Shown piece after piece: positions 24,940-33,821 of a stretch of DNA of 64,000 bases; within the stretch, counting starts at the first letter, position 1, and every line of letters starts with the position of its first letter. Origin of the DNA: Agromyces marinus (GTDB lineage Bacteria > Actinomycetota > Actinomycetes > Actinomycetales > Microbacteriaceae); assembly GCF_021442325.1 (NCBI RefSeq), contig NZ_CP087879.1:2852001-2916000 (forward strand), in the 5' to 3' direction. A program made the translations under genes and the position numbers. A model generated the notes under the pieces. That model searched no databases, was not told where the DNA came from, and saw only the letters and a list, made by a program, of their open reading frames with translations.

Positions 24940-26327
24940 CGATGCCGACATCCGACGGAACCCGCCGATCGTGGGCGACGTTCTCAGAATCGATCTCATC
25001 GCGGATCTGGCCGTTGCCCGTCGCTGCGATCATCGCGGCGGTGGTCCTGGGCATCCTGCTGCCCATCATCGACTCGGCGGTGGACGAGCAGCTCGCCGGC
25101 TGGCTCGGCGCGGTCCTCTTCAGCGGCGGCGTCGACGCGGCGCGCGCGGTGCTCACGACGATCGCCGGCTCGCTCATCACCGCGACCTCGCTGACCTTCT
25201 CGCTCACCGTCATCGCCCTGCAGCTCGCGAGCAGCCAGGCCTCGCCGCGCCTGCTGCGGACCTTCTCGTCCGACCGCATGGTGCACGCCACCCTCGCGAT
25301 CTTCCTCGGTACGTTCGCCTACGCCCTGACGGTGCTCCGCACGGTCTCGGACACGGGATCCATGGTGCCGCGCATCGCCGTCACGCTCGCGTTCCTGCTC
25401 ACGCTCACGAGCGTCGTGATGCTGGTCGTCTTCCTCGCCCACCTCGCGAGCAGCCTGCGCGTCGAGACGATGATGCGCGACGTCCACCGGGACACCGGGC
25501 GCACGATCGCGCTCGTCGGCTCCGACGACCGCGCCACCGCGCCCGCACCGGAGCGCCCCGACGGCGCGAGCGCAGTGCTCGCCCGCCGGTCGGGCTTCGT
25601 GACCGGGATCGATCGCGACGCCCTCATCGCCGCGGCGCGAGAGCACCGGGCGGTCGTCCGCGAGCTCCGGCAGGTCGGAGCGAGCGTCATCGAGGGCACG
25701 CCGGTCGCCGAATGGTGGCCGGACGGGGCCCGAACGGATGCCGCGGCCGGAGCCGGGCCCGGGACCGGGCCCGAACCGGGCACGCGCGCCGATCGCTCGG
25801 CGCTCGAGGGCGCCATCGTCGAGGCCTACCGGGTCGGATACGAGCGGACCTCGCCGCAGGACATCGGGTTCGGCCTGCGCCAACTCGTCGACATCGCGAC
25901 CAAGGCGCTGTCGCCCGGCGTGAACGACCCCACGACGGCGGTGCATGCGCTCAGCCACATCTCGGCCGTGCTCGCCGACATCGCGGACCTCCCGGAGCCG
26001 CCGAGTGCGTACGCGGACGAGGACGGCACCGCGCGCGTCGTCCCGGTGCGCCACGATTTCGCCGAACTCGTCGAGGTCGGCATGCAGCAGGTCCGTCGGT
26101 ACGGCGCCGACGATCCCGTCGTCGTCGCGCGGCTGTTCGAGCTCGTCGAGGATGTGGGGCGCCGCGCGGCGCGCCCCGAACTCCGGCGCGTGCTCGACGG
26201 GCAGCTCGACCGCCTGGTCGCGAGCGTGGCTGCCGCGGACTTCGACCCGCACGAGCGCGCCGAGTTCGCGCGGCTGGCCGATCGAGCCCGCGCCGCGCTC
26301 GCTCAGCCCGGCTCGATGTCCGCGTAG
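24936..26327 (+). CDS. DUF2254 family predicted membrane protein
   Basis: The 463-residue protein has four transmembrane helices in the first 175 residues (about 25-45, 70-90, 120-140, 148-168), with the DUF2254 features LTFSLTVIALQLASSQASPRLL and FLGTFAYAL, and a soluble C-terminal part with IGFGLRQLVDIATKALSPGVNDPTTAVHAL. GTG 24936 or ATG 24942 can serve as start; the latter has GGGAGG at a good distance. Function is unknown. Confidence 0.87.
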   Translation: MPMPTSDGTRRSWATFSESISSRIWPLPVAAIIAAVVLGILLPIIDSAVDEQLAGWLGAVLFSGGVDAARAVLTTIAGSLITATSLTFSLTVIALQLASSQASPRLLRTFSSDRMVHATLAIFLGTFAYALTVLRTVSDTGSMVPRIAVTLAFLLTLTSVVMLVVFLAHLASSLRVETMMRDVHRDTGRTIALVGSDDRATAPAPERPDGASAVLARRSGFVTGIDRDALIAAAREHRAVVRELRQVGASVIEGTPVAEWWPDGARTDAAAGAGPGTGPEPGTRADRSALEGAIVEAYRVGYERTSPQDIGFGLRQLVDIATKALSPGVNDPTTAVHALSHISAVLADIADLPEPPSAYADEDGTARVVPVRHDFAELVEVGMQQVRRYGADDPVVVARLFELVEDVGRRAARPELRRVLDGQLDRLVASVAAADFDPHERAEFARLADRARAALAQPGSMSA

Positions 26328-26329
26328 CG

Positions 26330-26349
26330 GCCCCGCGCGCTCGCGGGGC
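26330..26349 (+). terminator. Terminator after the DUF2254 gene
   Basis: GCCCCGCG (26330-26337), loop CGCT, CGCGGGGC (26342-26349): a perfect 8-bp stem with a tetraloop 3 nt past the stop, followed by TGCTCCTG. Confidence 0.75.
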
Positions 26350-26451
26350 TGCTCCTGCCGCCGCCCGGCTCAGCCACGAACGGGCGACGGCGTGCGCCCG
26401 GGCCGCGCTGCCACGCGACCCGGACGCACGCCGATGCTCGGTACCGCCGGA

Positions 26452-27963
26452 TCAGGCCGCGGTCTCGTCGACCTCGGGCTGCTGCGGCGCGCCGGCGTTC
26501 ACGCCCTCGGCGTAGGCGTCGCGGAGCGAGCCGCCGAGACCGGCGTCGACGTTCGTCCAGTACTGGAAGAACCGCTCCCGGATCTCCTCGACCGTGATCG
26601 CGTTCGCCTGGCCCGAGAGGGTCTCGAGCAGGCGCGCCTTGGCCTCGGCCGAGTACACGTCGCGGTAGAGCGTGCCGGCCTGGCCGAAGTCGGAGTCATC
26701 CGCTCGCAGGGTGTAGGCCGTGCGGACGAGCGAGCCGTCGGCCTCCCAGCCGCCCTCGCCCGCGGCATCCGCCGACGCCACCGGACCGCCGACGGAGTTC
26801 GGCGCGTAGACCGGCGCCGTCGGCGCGTTGAAGTGGTAGCGCGCGGCGCCGTCCTGCGAGTAGTTGTGCACGGATGCCGCGTGCGGCGCGTTCACCGGCA
26901 GCTGGTTGTAGTTCGTGCCGACGCGGTAGCGCTGCGCGTCGGGGTAGCTGAACACGCGGGCCATGAGCATCTTGTCGGGGCTGATCGCGATGCCCGGAAC
27001 CGTGTTCGCCGGCGAGAAGGCCGCCTGCTCGATCTCGGCGAAGAAGTTCTGCGGGTTGCGGTCGAGGGTCAGCGTGCCGACCGGGATGAGCGGGTAGTCG
27101 GCGTGCGGCCACACCTTGGTGAGGTCGAACGGGTTGAAACGGTAGGTCTTGGCGTCCTCGTAGGGCATGACCTGCACGAAGAGGTCCCACTTCGGGTGGT
27201 CGCCCCGCTCGATCGCCTCGTACAGGTCGCGGCGGTAGAAGTCGGCGTCGGCGCCCGCGATCGCCTCGGCGGTCTCGGCGTCGAGGTGCAGGTCGCCCTG
27301 CTGCGAGCGGAAGTGGTACTTGACCCAGAACTGCTCGCCCTCGGCGTTGATCCACTGGTAGGTGTGCGAGCCGTAGCCCTGCATCTCGCGCCACGACTTC
27401 GGCAGGCCGCGGTCGCCCATGAGGTAGGTCACCTGGTGGGCCGACTCGGGCGAGAGCGTCCAGAAGTCCCACTGCATGTCGGCGTCGCGCAGGCCCGAGC
27501 CCGGGAGGCGCTTCTGCGAGTGGATGAAGTCGGGGAACTTCGCGCCGTCGCGGATGAAGAACACCGGGGTGTTGTTGCCGACGATGTCGTAGTTGCCCTC
27601 GGTCGTGTAGAACTTCAGCGAGAAGCCGCGCACGTCGCGCCAGGTGTCGGGCGAGCCCTGCTCACCGGCGACCGACGAGAAGCGCAGGAGCGTCTCGGAC
27701 TCGGTGCCGGGCTGGAACACGGCCGCGCGGGTGTAGGCCGAGACATCCGCCGTCACCTCGAAGCGACCGAACGCGCCGCCGCCCTTGGCGTGGACGATCC
27801 GCTCCGGGATCCGCTCCCGGTTGAACTGGGCGAGCTTCTCGACGAGGTACCGGTCGTGCAGCACCGTGGCGCCGTCGGCGCCGACCGTGAGCGAGTGCGC
27901 GTCGCTGGCGACGGGCGTGCCCGTCTGGGTGGTCGTCACGGGCGGGGTCGTAGGGTTCGACAT
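26452..27963 (-). CDS. katA: Heme catalase (small-subunit type)
   Basis: The 503-residue monofunctional catalase splits hydrogen peroxide. Active-site His lies in [16 protein letters not shown] (residue about 58), distal Asn in [12 protein letters not shown], and the heme-ligating Tyr in [15 protein letters not shown] (about 342). NADPH-binding-type residues and the short C-terminus suit clade 3. The start is ATG 27963; a longer upstream frame lacks conservation. It lies 127 nt downstream of furA on the same strand, the classic furA-katA arrangement. Confidence 0.98.
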   Translation of the reverse strand: MSNPTTPPVTTTQTGTPVASDAHSLTVGADGATVLHDRYLVEKLAQFNRERIPERIVHAKGGGAFGRFEVTADVSAYTRAAVFQPGTESETLLRFSSVAGEQGSPDTWRDVRGFSLKFYTTEGNYDIVGNNTPVFFIRDGAKFPDFIHSQKRLPGSGLRDADMQWDFWTLSPESAHQVTYLMGDRGLPKSWREMQGYGSHTYQWINAEGEQFWVKYHFRSQQGDLHLDAETAEAIAGADADFYRRDLYEAIERGDHPKWDLFVQVMPYEDAKTYRFNPFDLTKVWPHADYPLIPVGTLTLDRNPQNFFAEIEQAAFSPANTVPGIAISPDKMLMARVFSYPDAQRYRVGTNYNQLPVNAPHAASVHNYSQDGAARYHFNAPTAPVYAPNSVGGPVASADAAGEGGWEADGSLVRTAYTLRADDSDFGQAGTLYRDVYSAEAKARLLETLSGQANAITVEEIRERFFQYWTNVDAGLGGSLRDAYAEGVNAGAPQQPEVDETAA

Positions 27964-28089
27964 GTCGTCCTTCTCTTCTCGGTGGGTGGATGCCGCGGCG
28001 CGGCGGTGCACGACGTGCGGGCACGACGAGCACCGCCCCGGCCGGGCGGTCGGCGCGCGAGCGCGCCTGGGCGAGCGGATGCCGCCGGG

Positions 28090-28530
28090 CTAGCCGGCCG
28101 GCTCCCGCCGGCAGTTCGCGCAGAGGCCCCAGAAGGTGACCTCGGCGGTGTGGATGGCGAAGCCGGCCGCATCGGCCGGAACGAGGCACGGCGGCTCGCC
28201 GATGACGCAGTCGACGTCGGCGACGGCGCGGCACCTCGTGCACACGACGTGGTGATGGTTGTCGCCGGTTCGGCTCTCGTAGAGCGCGGGCGACTCCGCG
28301 GGCTCGATGCGCCGGAGCAGGCCCGCGTCGGTGAGTGCGCCGAGCACGTTGTAGACCGACTGCAGCGACGTGCCGGGCAGCGTCTCGCCGACCCTGGCGC
28401 GAACGGCATCGGCGTCGAGGTGGCCCCCGGCTTCGACGATGCCGAGCACCGCCACGCGAGGGGCGGTGACCTTGAGCCCCGCCGCACGGATGCGCGCGAC
28501 CGCGTCATCGTGCGTGGCGGTGATCTCCAT
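28090..28530 (-). CDS. furA: Fur family regulator (FurA-like peroxide sensor)
   Basis: The 146-residue protein has a winged helix (residues about 18-80, LKVTAPRVAVLGIVEAGGHLDADAV), the His-rich metal site NHHHVVCTRC (about 90-99) and a second CxxC (CANC, near the end) for structural zinc. By its place next to katA it should repress its own operon and release on peroxide oxidation. Its ATG at 28530 lies 16 nt from a 27-bp operator palindrome. Confidence 0.95.
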   Translation of the reverse strand: MEITATHDDAVARIRAAGLKVTAPRVAVLGIVEAGGHLDADAVRARVGETLPGTSLQSVYNVLGALTDAGLLRRIEPAESPALYESRTGDNHHHVVCTRCRAVADVDCVIGEPPCLVPADAAGFAIHTAEVTFWGLCANCRREPAG

Positions 28531-28545
28531 GCTCCGAGCATATCC

Positions 28546-28572
28546 AGTTGTTTTGAGTGGATCAAATCAACT
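28546..28572. promoter_or_regulatory. FurA operator upstream of furA-katA
   Basis: An AT-rich inverted repeat AGTTGTTTTGA - GTGGA - TCAAATCAACT has 10 of 11 pairs matched. It spans the expected promoter and start of the furA transcript. AT-rich dyads of this kind upstream of furA are FurA binding sites in mycobacteria and Streptomyces. Confidence 0.75.
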
Positions 28573-28605
28573 GAGCGTCCGTCGGACCGTGGTGGACGGA
28601 CGGAA

Positions 28606-28639
28606 GAGGGCGGGGCGGCTCCGAGGCCGCCCCGCCCTC
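28606..28639 (-). terminator. Strong terminator after the carboxypeptidase gene
   Basis: A perfect 14-bp stem (28606-28619 with 28626-28639) encloses a 6-nt loop. It lies 22 nt beyond the minus-strand stop at 28661 and insulates the furA promoter. Confidence 0.85.
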
Positions 28640-28660
28640 CCGGCGGTCATCCCTGCCGGC

Positions 28661-29809
28661 TCAGTAGCCGATGGGGATGACGCCGTTGTCGGTCTGGTAG
28701 CCGGTGACGGGCGCGTGCGGGATCTCGTCCCAACGCGACGCGTCCTCGGCCTGGACCTCGCCGGTGGCCATGCCCACGAGCAGTTCCTGCAGCGCGAGCA
28801 CGTTCTGCTTGATCGACTTGCCGCGCGCCTTCTGCCCGAGGCTGCCATCGCTGGTGTTGCCGCTGGTCTCGAAGAAGATCGCCGGGTTGGAGTGCCCCTC
28901 GGGGTTCAGCCCGTCGTGGTCCAGGCCGAGCATCATCGCCGAGACCACACCACCCTTGATATCGATCTCGAGGCTGCCACCGACCTGGTACCGGTCGATG
29001 TTGACGTACCCGTACTTGGACAGCTCGTCGAACACGTGCACCTGCATCTGACGCGTGAGCACGTCGTACGCGCCACCCTCGATGCCCGGCAGCGTCGGAC
29101 CGCCCGGAGCCAGCGAGATGCCCAGCGAGAACGTCACATCATCACCCGTGCCGTACTCGCGCTTGAGGCCCTGATGGTGGATGTCGATCGCGAACGCCGG
29201 ATCGACCATCGTCCAGTACTCGTAGAACGCCTCCGACTCGGCCGCGGCGAACTTGCCCACACCCCAGTCCCGGTTCAGGTCGATCCGCTGCGCCGACCCG
29301 TCCTGCAGGATCGTGTGCCGGATGTTCAGCTCCGACCCGTCCGGGTTGTACATCGGGATCACGTGGAACGTGTACGTCTCACGCAGCAGCTTCCACTCCG
29401 GCGACCCGTTCGTGCCGAGCTCCTTCAGCACCGACAGCAGCGACTCCGTGCCGTACGGCTCGTTGCCGTGGATCCGGCCCTGCAACCACACCGCCTCGGG
29501 CCCGTCGCCGACCGTGGCCACGTACAGGTCCCGGCCCTGCTCCGACATCGACACCGCGGTGCCCACCTCGGCGAGGGTCTGCACCTCGACATCGAACCGC
29601 GACGTGCGCTCGATCCGATCCAGCTCGGCGACCAGACCATCGAAATCGACGATGCTCGAGATATTCGTCTTGCCCTCGGTCGAGGGGAAGTTCGGATCAG
29701 CGAACGCGGGCGTACCCGCCGCGAACGGAACCGCCACCGCCAAAGCGGCGGTGGCAGCGATCGTGGTGGTGCGTCGGCGGGTGAACTTCGGGGTGGTACC
29801 AGTGGTCAT
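28661..29809 (-). CDS. Secreted M14 family zinc carboxypeptidase
   Basis: The 382-residue protein has a signal peptide with an Arg triplet (TRRRTTTIAATAALAVAVPF...PAFA, cleavage about residue 37). Zn ligands are His and Glu in GRIHGNEPYGTE (about 111-122) and His in AFAIDIHHQG (about 208); the catalytic Glu is in AIFFETSGN. ELNIRHTILQDGSAQRIDLNRDW (in segments) is the substrate-binding Arg region. It should trim peptides outside the cell. I saw no GGATGCC or GGCATCC heptamer in this gene, unlike its neighbours, which may mean recent transfer. Confidence 0.92.
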   Translation of the reverse strand: MTTGTTPKFTRRRTTTIAATAALAVAVPFAAGTPAFADPNFPSTEGKTNISSIVDFDGLVAELDRIERTSRFDVEVQTLAEVGTAVSMSEQGRDLYVATVGDGPEAVWLQGRIHGNEPYGTESLLSVLKELGTNGSPEWKLLRETYTFHVIPMYNPDGSELNIRHTILQDGSAQRIDLNRDWGVGKFAAAESEAFYEYWTMVDPAFAIDIHHQGLKREYGTGDDVTFSLGISLAPGGPTLPGIEGGAYDVLTRQMQVHVFDELSKYGYVNIDRYQVGGSLEIDIKGGVVSAMMLGLDHDGLNPEGHSNPAIFFETSGNTSDGSLGQKARGKSIKQNVLALQELLVGMATGEVQAEDASRWDEIPHAPVTGYQTDNGVIPIGY

Positions 29810-29996
29810 CCTTGACTCCCAAATGCAGTCGAAATGCCGGTGAAGGCGGCACGAGACCCGGGAACCAACGCCCCACGAGCCTTGACCGCGAGCCTACGGA
29901 GACTCCACTCCGCACGACAAGGGACACCCGTCCGCATTGTTCAACGATCTTCGCACCACACGTCCGTGCGTTCGCATGCAATCGCGCGCGACGCGG
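29810..29996 (-). promoter_or_regulatory. Promoter region of the carboxypeptidase gene
   Basis: TAGGCT (29896-29891) on the minus strand predicts a leader of about 75 nt; CAAGG just before ATG 29809 is a weak ribosome-binding site. The rest of the gap, back to the mscS stop, shows no gene. Confidence 0.45.
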
Positions 29997-31181
29997 CTAC
30001 GACCTGGCGCCCTCCGGCTCGTCGGCCCGCTGGACGGGGATCGCCTGCGTGAACTCCGACGCCCGGTTCTCGCCGTCGGCCGTACCCGAGAACAGCCCGG
30101 CACGCGGGGTCGCCCCCGGTGTCGACCGGGGCTCGGATGCCTCCCGGCCCACGATCACCCGCTGCTGCGGGAGCGCCGCGGCATCCTCGTCGCGCAGCCA
30201 CTCGACGAGCTCCTCGCGCACGAGGCACCGCAGATCCCACAGGGCCGCGGAGTCGTCGGCACTCACTGTCACGCGCACGCGCACGAGACCGCCCGTGGCA
30301 TCCGTCACCTGGATGACGCTCGTGCGGCCGTCGAAGAGGTCCGTACCCGCCAGGATGCGATCGAGCTCCTCGCGCATGGCGTCGGTCGACACGCGCCAGT
30401 CGACGTCGAACTCGACGGCGCCGATGAGGTCGCTGCCGTACTTCGTCCAGTTCTCGAACGGCTTGGTCGTGAAGTAGGTGCACGGCAGCACCAGGGTGCG
30501 ATCGTCCCACGTCACCACGACGACGTAGCTCAGGGTGATCTCGCGGATCCGCCCCCACTCGCCCTCGACGACGACGACGTCGTCGACCCGGATCGCCTCG
30601 CTGAACGCGATCTGGATGCCCGCGAACATGTTCGAGAGCACCGACTGGGCCGCCAGGCCCGCGACGATCGAGGCGATGCCCGCCGAGGCGAGGACGCTCG
30701 CACCGACCGCGCGCACGCCCGGGAACGTCAGCAGGATGGCGCCGATGGCGACCACCACGATGACCACGACCACCAGGCGGCGGATGATCTGGAACTGGGT
30801 GTGGATTCGGCGTGCCACGCGGTTGTCCGCGACATCCAGCCGGTACCGGCTCACGCCGAGGTCGGCGAGGAACAGGAACGACTGCGCGACCAGCCACGCG
30901 CCCGCCGCGATCATCGCGATCAGGTAGGCGTGGTCGACCGCGGGTCGCCACGGGGCTTCCGGGAACGAGATCGCCGTGGCGATCCACGTGCCCGCCAGCA
31001 GGAGGACCGTGCGGAACGGCCACCTCGCGCGGCGGATGAGGATGCCGACCCGGTCGCTGCGACGCGCGGCGGCGCGCAGGATGAGCGCCGCGATCGTCGA
31101 GACGAGGAACGCGGCGAGCGCCGCGACCCCCAGCGAGATGACGAACAGCAGCAGGTGCTCCCAGTCGGATGCGTCGGGCAC
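29997..31181 (-). CDS. Small-conductance mechanosensitive channel (MscS family)
   Basis: The 394-residue protein has four to five membrane helices in the first 190 residues, the MscS pore helix (GASVLASAGIASIVAGLAAQ, Gly/Ala-packed) followed by SVLSNMFAGIQIAFSEAIRVDD and VVEGEWGRIREITLSYVVV of the beta domain, then a soluble alpha/beta domain and an unstructured tail. It should release solutes on hypo-osmotic shock. GTG 31181 has GGAGGGAGA upstream, which supports it over an earlier frame. Confidence 0.93.
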   Translation of the reverse strand: MPDASDWEHLLLFVISLGVAALAAFLVSTIAALILRAAARRSDRVGILIRRARWPFRTVLLLAGTWIATAISFPEAPWRPAVDHAYLIAMIAAGAWLVAQSFLFLADLGVSRYRLDVADNRVARRIHTQFQIIRRLVVVVIVVVAIGAILLTFPGVRAVGASVLASAGIASIVAGLAAQSVLSNMFAGIQIAFSEAIRVDDVVVVEGEWGRIREITLSYVVVVTWDDRTLVLPCTYFTTKPFENWTKYGSDLIGAVEFDVDWRVSTDAMREELDRILAGTDLFDGRTSVIQVTDATGGLVRVRVTVSADDSAALWDLRCLVREELVEWLRDEDAAALPQQRVIVGREASEPRSTPGATPRAGLFSGTADGENRASEFTQAIPVQRADEPEGARS

Positions 31182-31314
31182 GCGGGTCTCCCTCCGGTCG
31201 GCCCACCAGCGTAGGCCGGACCCCCTCGGGGGGCGCAAACCGAGCGGCGGACTCGCACCGAGTACTCAGCCCACGGCGGCCTCGACTCCCCCGCTCCCTC
31301 CGCCCCCTCAACTC

Positions 31315-31352
31315 CCTCCGCTCACCTCGACCCCCTCCGCTCACCTCGACCC
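31315..31352. repeat. Two tandem copies of a 19-bp pyrimidine-rich unit
   Basis: CCTCCGCTCACCTCGACCC occurs at 31315-31333 and 31334-31352, inside a longer C/T-rich run (about 31285-31360) between mscS and the FGE gene. Related CCTC pieces flank it. Confidence 0.8.
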
Positions 31353-31360
31353 CCTCCCCC

Positions 31361-31420
31361 GCGAGAAGGTGCCATATGCACCGCTGGGGGTCCGCAGCGG
31401 TGCATATGGCACCTCCTCGC
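31361..31420. repeat. 60-bp near-perfect palindromic element
   Basis: Arms of 26 bp (31361-31386 and 31395-31420) match at 25 of 26 positions around an 8-nt centre. The arms contain GGTGCCATATGCACCGCTG, itself holding a short GGTGC-CATAT-GCACC dyad, with CATATG at its core. It is not next to either stop codon in a terminator-like way; it ends about 30 bp before the FGE -10 hexamer. It may be a REP-like mobile palindrome or a binding site. Confidence 0.85.
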
Positions 31421-31460
31421 GCAGGCTGGGGCGCGACGTCATGCCCGATAGCCTGAACGG

Positions 31461-32357
31461 ATGGCGCTCACCGACCTCGTCACCCTGCCCGGCGGCACGT
31501 TCCGCATGGGCAGCGACCGCCACTACCCCGAGGAGGCCCCCGCGCACGAGCGCGTCGTCGCGCCGTTCGCCATCGAGCGTCACCCCGTCACCAACGACCA
31601 GTTCGCCGAGTTCGTCGCCGCGACCGGCTACGTCACGACCGCCGAGCGGCCCCTCGACCCAGCCGAGTTCCCGGATGTCGCCGAGGCCGACCGCGCACCC
31701 GGCTCGCTCGTCTTCACGCAGACGCCCGGCCCGGTCGACCTCAGGGACTGGCGGCAATGGTGGCGGTGGGTGCCGGGCGCCCAGTGGCGGCATCCGTTCG
31801 GGCCAGAGAGCGATCTCGAGGGCCGCGGCGACCACCCGGTCGTGCACGTGTCGTACGCCGACGTCACGGCGTACGCCGACTGGGCCGGACGTCGCCTGCC
31901 GACCGAGGCCGAATGGGAGTTCGCCGCGCGCGGCGGGCTCGACGGCGCGGAGTTCGCCTGGGGCGACGAGCGGATGCCGGACGGCGCGGTCATGGCGAAC
32001 ACGTGGCAGGGCGACTTCCCGTTCCGCAACACCGGCTGGGGCGGAACCTCGCCCGTGGGCTCCTACCCGGCGAACGGCTACGGGCTCGTCGACGTCATCG
32101 GCAACGTGTGGGAATGGACCTCCGACGCGTTCACGCCGCGGCATCTGCCCCCGGACGCGGCATCCGTCGATCGCGGCCCGCGACCGGACCTCCTCGCGGG
32201 CGCCCCGCCGTCGCAGGCACTGCACGTGACCAAGGGCGGCTCGCACCTGTGCGCGCCCGAGTACTGCCGCAGGTACCGCCCCGCGGCGCGCTCGTCGCAG
32301 GCGGAGGACTCCTCGACGACGCACCTCGGGTTCCGGCTCGCGGCCGACCCCGTCTGA
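31461..32357 (+). CDS. Formylglycine-generating enzyme family protein (SUMF1-like)
   Basis: The 298-residue protein has FGE hallmarks: LPGGTFRMGSDRHYPEEAPAHE, VTNDQFAEFVAATGYVTTAE, HPVVHVSYADVTAYADWAGRRLPTEAEWEFAARG (in segments), GNVWEWTSD, and the catalytic pair in GGSHLCAPEYCRRYRPAARS, where both copper-binding Cys are present. That pair marks a true FGE, which turns a sulfatase Cys into formylglycine, rather than EgtB. No sulfatase is in the window. TAGCCT (31449-31454) ends 6 nt before ATG 31461. Confidence 0.94.
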   Translation: MALTDLVTLPGGTFRMGSDRHYPEEAPAHERVVAPFAIERHPVTNDQFAEFVAATGYVTTAERPLDPAEFPDVAEADRAPGSLVFTQTPGPVDLRDWRQWWRWVPGAQWRHPFGPESDLEGRGDHPVVHVSYADVTAYADWAGRRLPTEAEWEFAARGGLDGAEFAWGDERMPDGAVMANTWQGDFPFRNTGWGGTSPVGSYPANGYGLVDVIGNVWEWTSDAFTPRHLPPDAASVDRGPRPDLLAGAPPSQALHVTKGGSHLCAPEYCRRYRPAARSSQAEDSSTTHLGFRLAADPV

Positions 32358-32403
32358 CTGTCGCGCCGGGCGGGCGACGCCGTCAGCGGCATCCCGCGCG
32401 GAG

Positions 32404-33138
32404 TCAGCGGTACTCGGGGTTCGGGCCCTCAGGCGTCGGCGTGTACCCCCAGCGCTCGCCCGAGTCCCAGGCATCGCGCACGTTGCCGACCGCGGGGATG
32501 CCGCCGGCGTCCTTGAGCAGCTTCGCCAGGTGCAACAGGTTGTACGTCATGAACGTCGTGTTGCGGTTGGTGAAGTCGTTCTCCGGGCCGCCGGATCCCT
32601 CGTCGAGGTAGCTCGGCCCGGGGCCGGCCTCGCCGACCCACCCGGCGTCCGCCGCGGGCGGGATCGTGTAGCCGACGTGCTGCATGCTGTACAGCAGGTT
32701 CATGGCGCAGTGCTTGATGCCGTCCTCGTTGCCGGTGAGGATCGCACCGCCCACCTTCCCGTAGTAGACGTACTGTCCGTGCGCGTTCTTCATCCCGCTC
32801 ATCGCGTACAGCCGCTCGACGAGTCGCTTGGTGACCGAAGAGTTGTCACCCAGCCAGATCGGCCCGCCGATGACGAGGATGTCGGCCGCCTCGACGAGCG
32901 GCCAGATCTCGTCGGGCCAGGCATCGGTCTCCCACCCGTGCTCGCGCATGTCGGGGTAGACGCCGCTCGCGACGTCGTGGTCGACCAAGCGCACGGTCTC
33001 GACCTCGACGCCGCGGCTGCGCATGAGCGCGATGCTCGCGTCCATGAGGCCCTGGGTGTGGCTCACCTCGGGTGAGCGCTTGAGCGTGCAGTTGACGAAC
33101 ACCGCACGCAGGCCGCTGAAATCCGGTTCCGCATCCAT
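32404..33138 (-). CDS. NAD(P)H-dependent FMN reductase / flavodoxin-fold oxidoreductase
   Basis: The 244-residue protein has a flavodoxin-like fold: AVFVNCTLKRSPEVSHT (FMN phosphate loop), ILVIGGPIWLGDNSSVTKRLVERL, and GKVGGAILTGNEDGIKHCAMNLLYSMQHVG, matching FMN_red/NAD(P)H oxidoreductases. Partner and substrate are unknown. TAGCGT (33150-33145) ends 6 nt before ATG 33138. It is convergent with the FGE gene. Confidence 0.9.
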   Translation of the reverse strand: MDAEPDFSGLRAVFVNCTLKRSPEVSHTQGLMDASIALMRSRGVEVETVRLVDHDVASGVYPDMREHGWETDAWPDEIWPLVEAADILVIGGPIWLGDNSSVTKRLVERLYAMSGMKNAHGQYVYYGKVGGAILTGNEDGIKHCAMNLLYSMQHVGYTIPPAADAGWVGEAGPGPSYLDEGSGGPENDFTNRNTTFMTYNLLHLAKLLKDAGGIPAVGNVRDAWDSGERWGYTPTPEGPNPEYR

Positions 33139-33207
33139 GTGGCGACGCTACCCCGCTGGTCGTCCGAACACGAGTGCCGGGCGACCCGAGGCAGCGGATG
33201 CCACGGC

Positions 33208-33741
33208 TCAGTAGGTCAGCAGCGAGTGAACCTCGTAGCGCCCGTCGAGGAGCGATCGTGCGCCGAGCGCCTCGAGTTCGATCGCGACCGAGATCCCCGC
33301 GACCTGCCATCCCGCCCGCTCGACGAGCCGGGCCGCGGCTGCGACCGTGCCGCCGGTCGCGAGCACGTCGTCGACGATCAGCACGCGCGAGCCCGGCGCG
33401 AGTTCGCCCTCGTGCACCTCGAGGGCGGCCGAGCCGTACTCGAGCGCGTACTCCTCGTTGAGCACCGCCCGGGGCAGCTTGCCGGCCTTGCGCACGGGCA
33501 GCACGCCCGCCCCGGACAGCACCGAGGCTGCGCCCGCGAGCAGGAACCCGCGCGCCTCGACCCCCGCGAGGTGGTCGAACGCCCCGTCGAACGGCGCGGT
33601 GAGCGCGCCGGCGAGGGCGTGGAAGGCCGCGGCGTCGGCGAAGACCGGCGTCAGGTCGCGGAAGACGATCCCGGGTTCGGGGAAGTCGGGGATCGTCACG
33701 AGCCGGGACTCGACGAGGTCGCGGACCTGCGCTTCGTTCAC
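33208..33741 (-). CDS. apt: Adenine phosphoribosyltransferase
   Basis: The 177-residue salvage enzyme makes AMP from adenine and PRPP. FPEPGIVFRDLTPVFAD, VAGVEARGFLLAGA-type (here LAGVEARGFLLAGA), RKAGKLP, and the PRPP loop VLIVDDVLATGGTVAAA are present. The GTG start follows TAGGCT (33753-33748) by 6 nt. It lies 0.75 kb from purL, so salvage and de novo purine genes are close but separate units. Confidence 0.97.
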   Translation of the reverse strand: MNEAQVRDLVESRLVTIPDFPEPGIVFRDLTPVFADAAAFHALAGALTAPFDGAFDHLAGVEARGFLLAGAASVLSGAGVLPVRKAGKLPRAVLNEEYALEYGSAALEVHEGELAPGSRVLIVDDVLATGGTVAAAARLVERAGWQVAGISVAIELEALGARSLLDGRYEVHSLLTY

Positions 33742-33821
33742 CAGAGCAGCCTATGCCGACCGACCGCCGCACGACCGTTCGATGGATGCGAACGCCCAGA
33801 CTCGCCTGATTGCATGGAGCG

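Noticed and set aside
25945-28680. A 911-codon plus-strand frame opposite katA and furA
   Set aside because: It is antisense to two well-conserved genes and encodes repetitive Arg/Val/Gly-rich text without any recognisable motif.
31361-31420. The long palindrome as an ordinary transcription terminator of the FGE or mscS gene
   Set aside because: It lies upstream of both genes, about 180 bp from the mscS start and just ahead of the FGE promoter, so it does not follow any stop codon.
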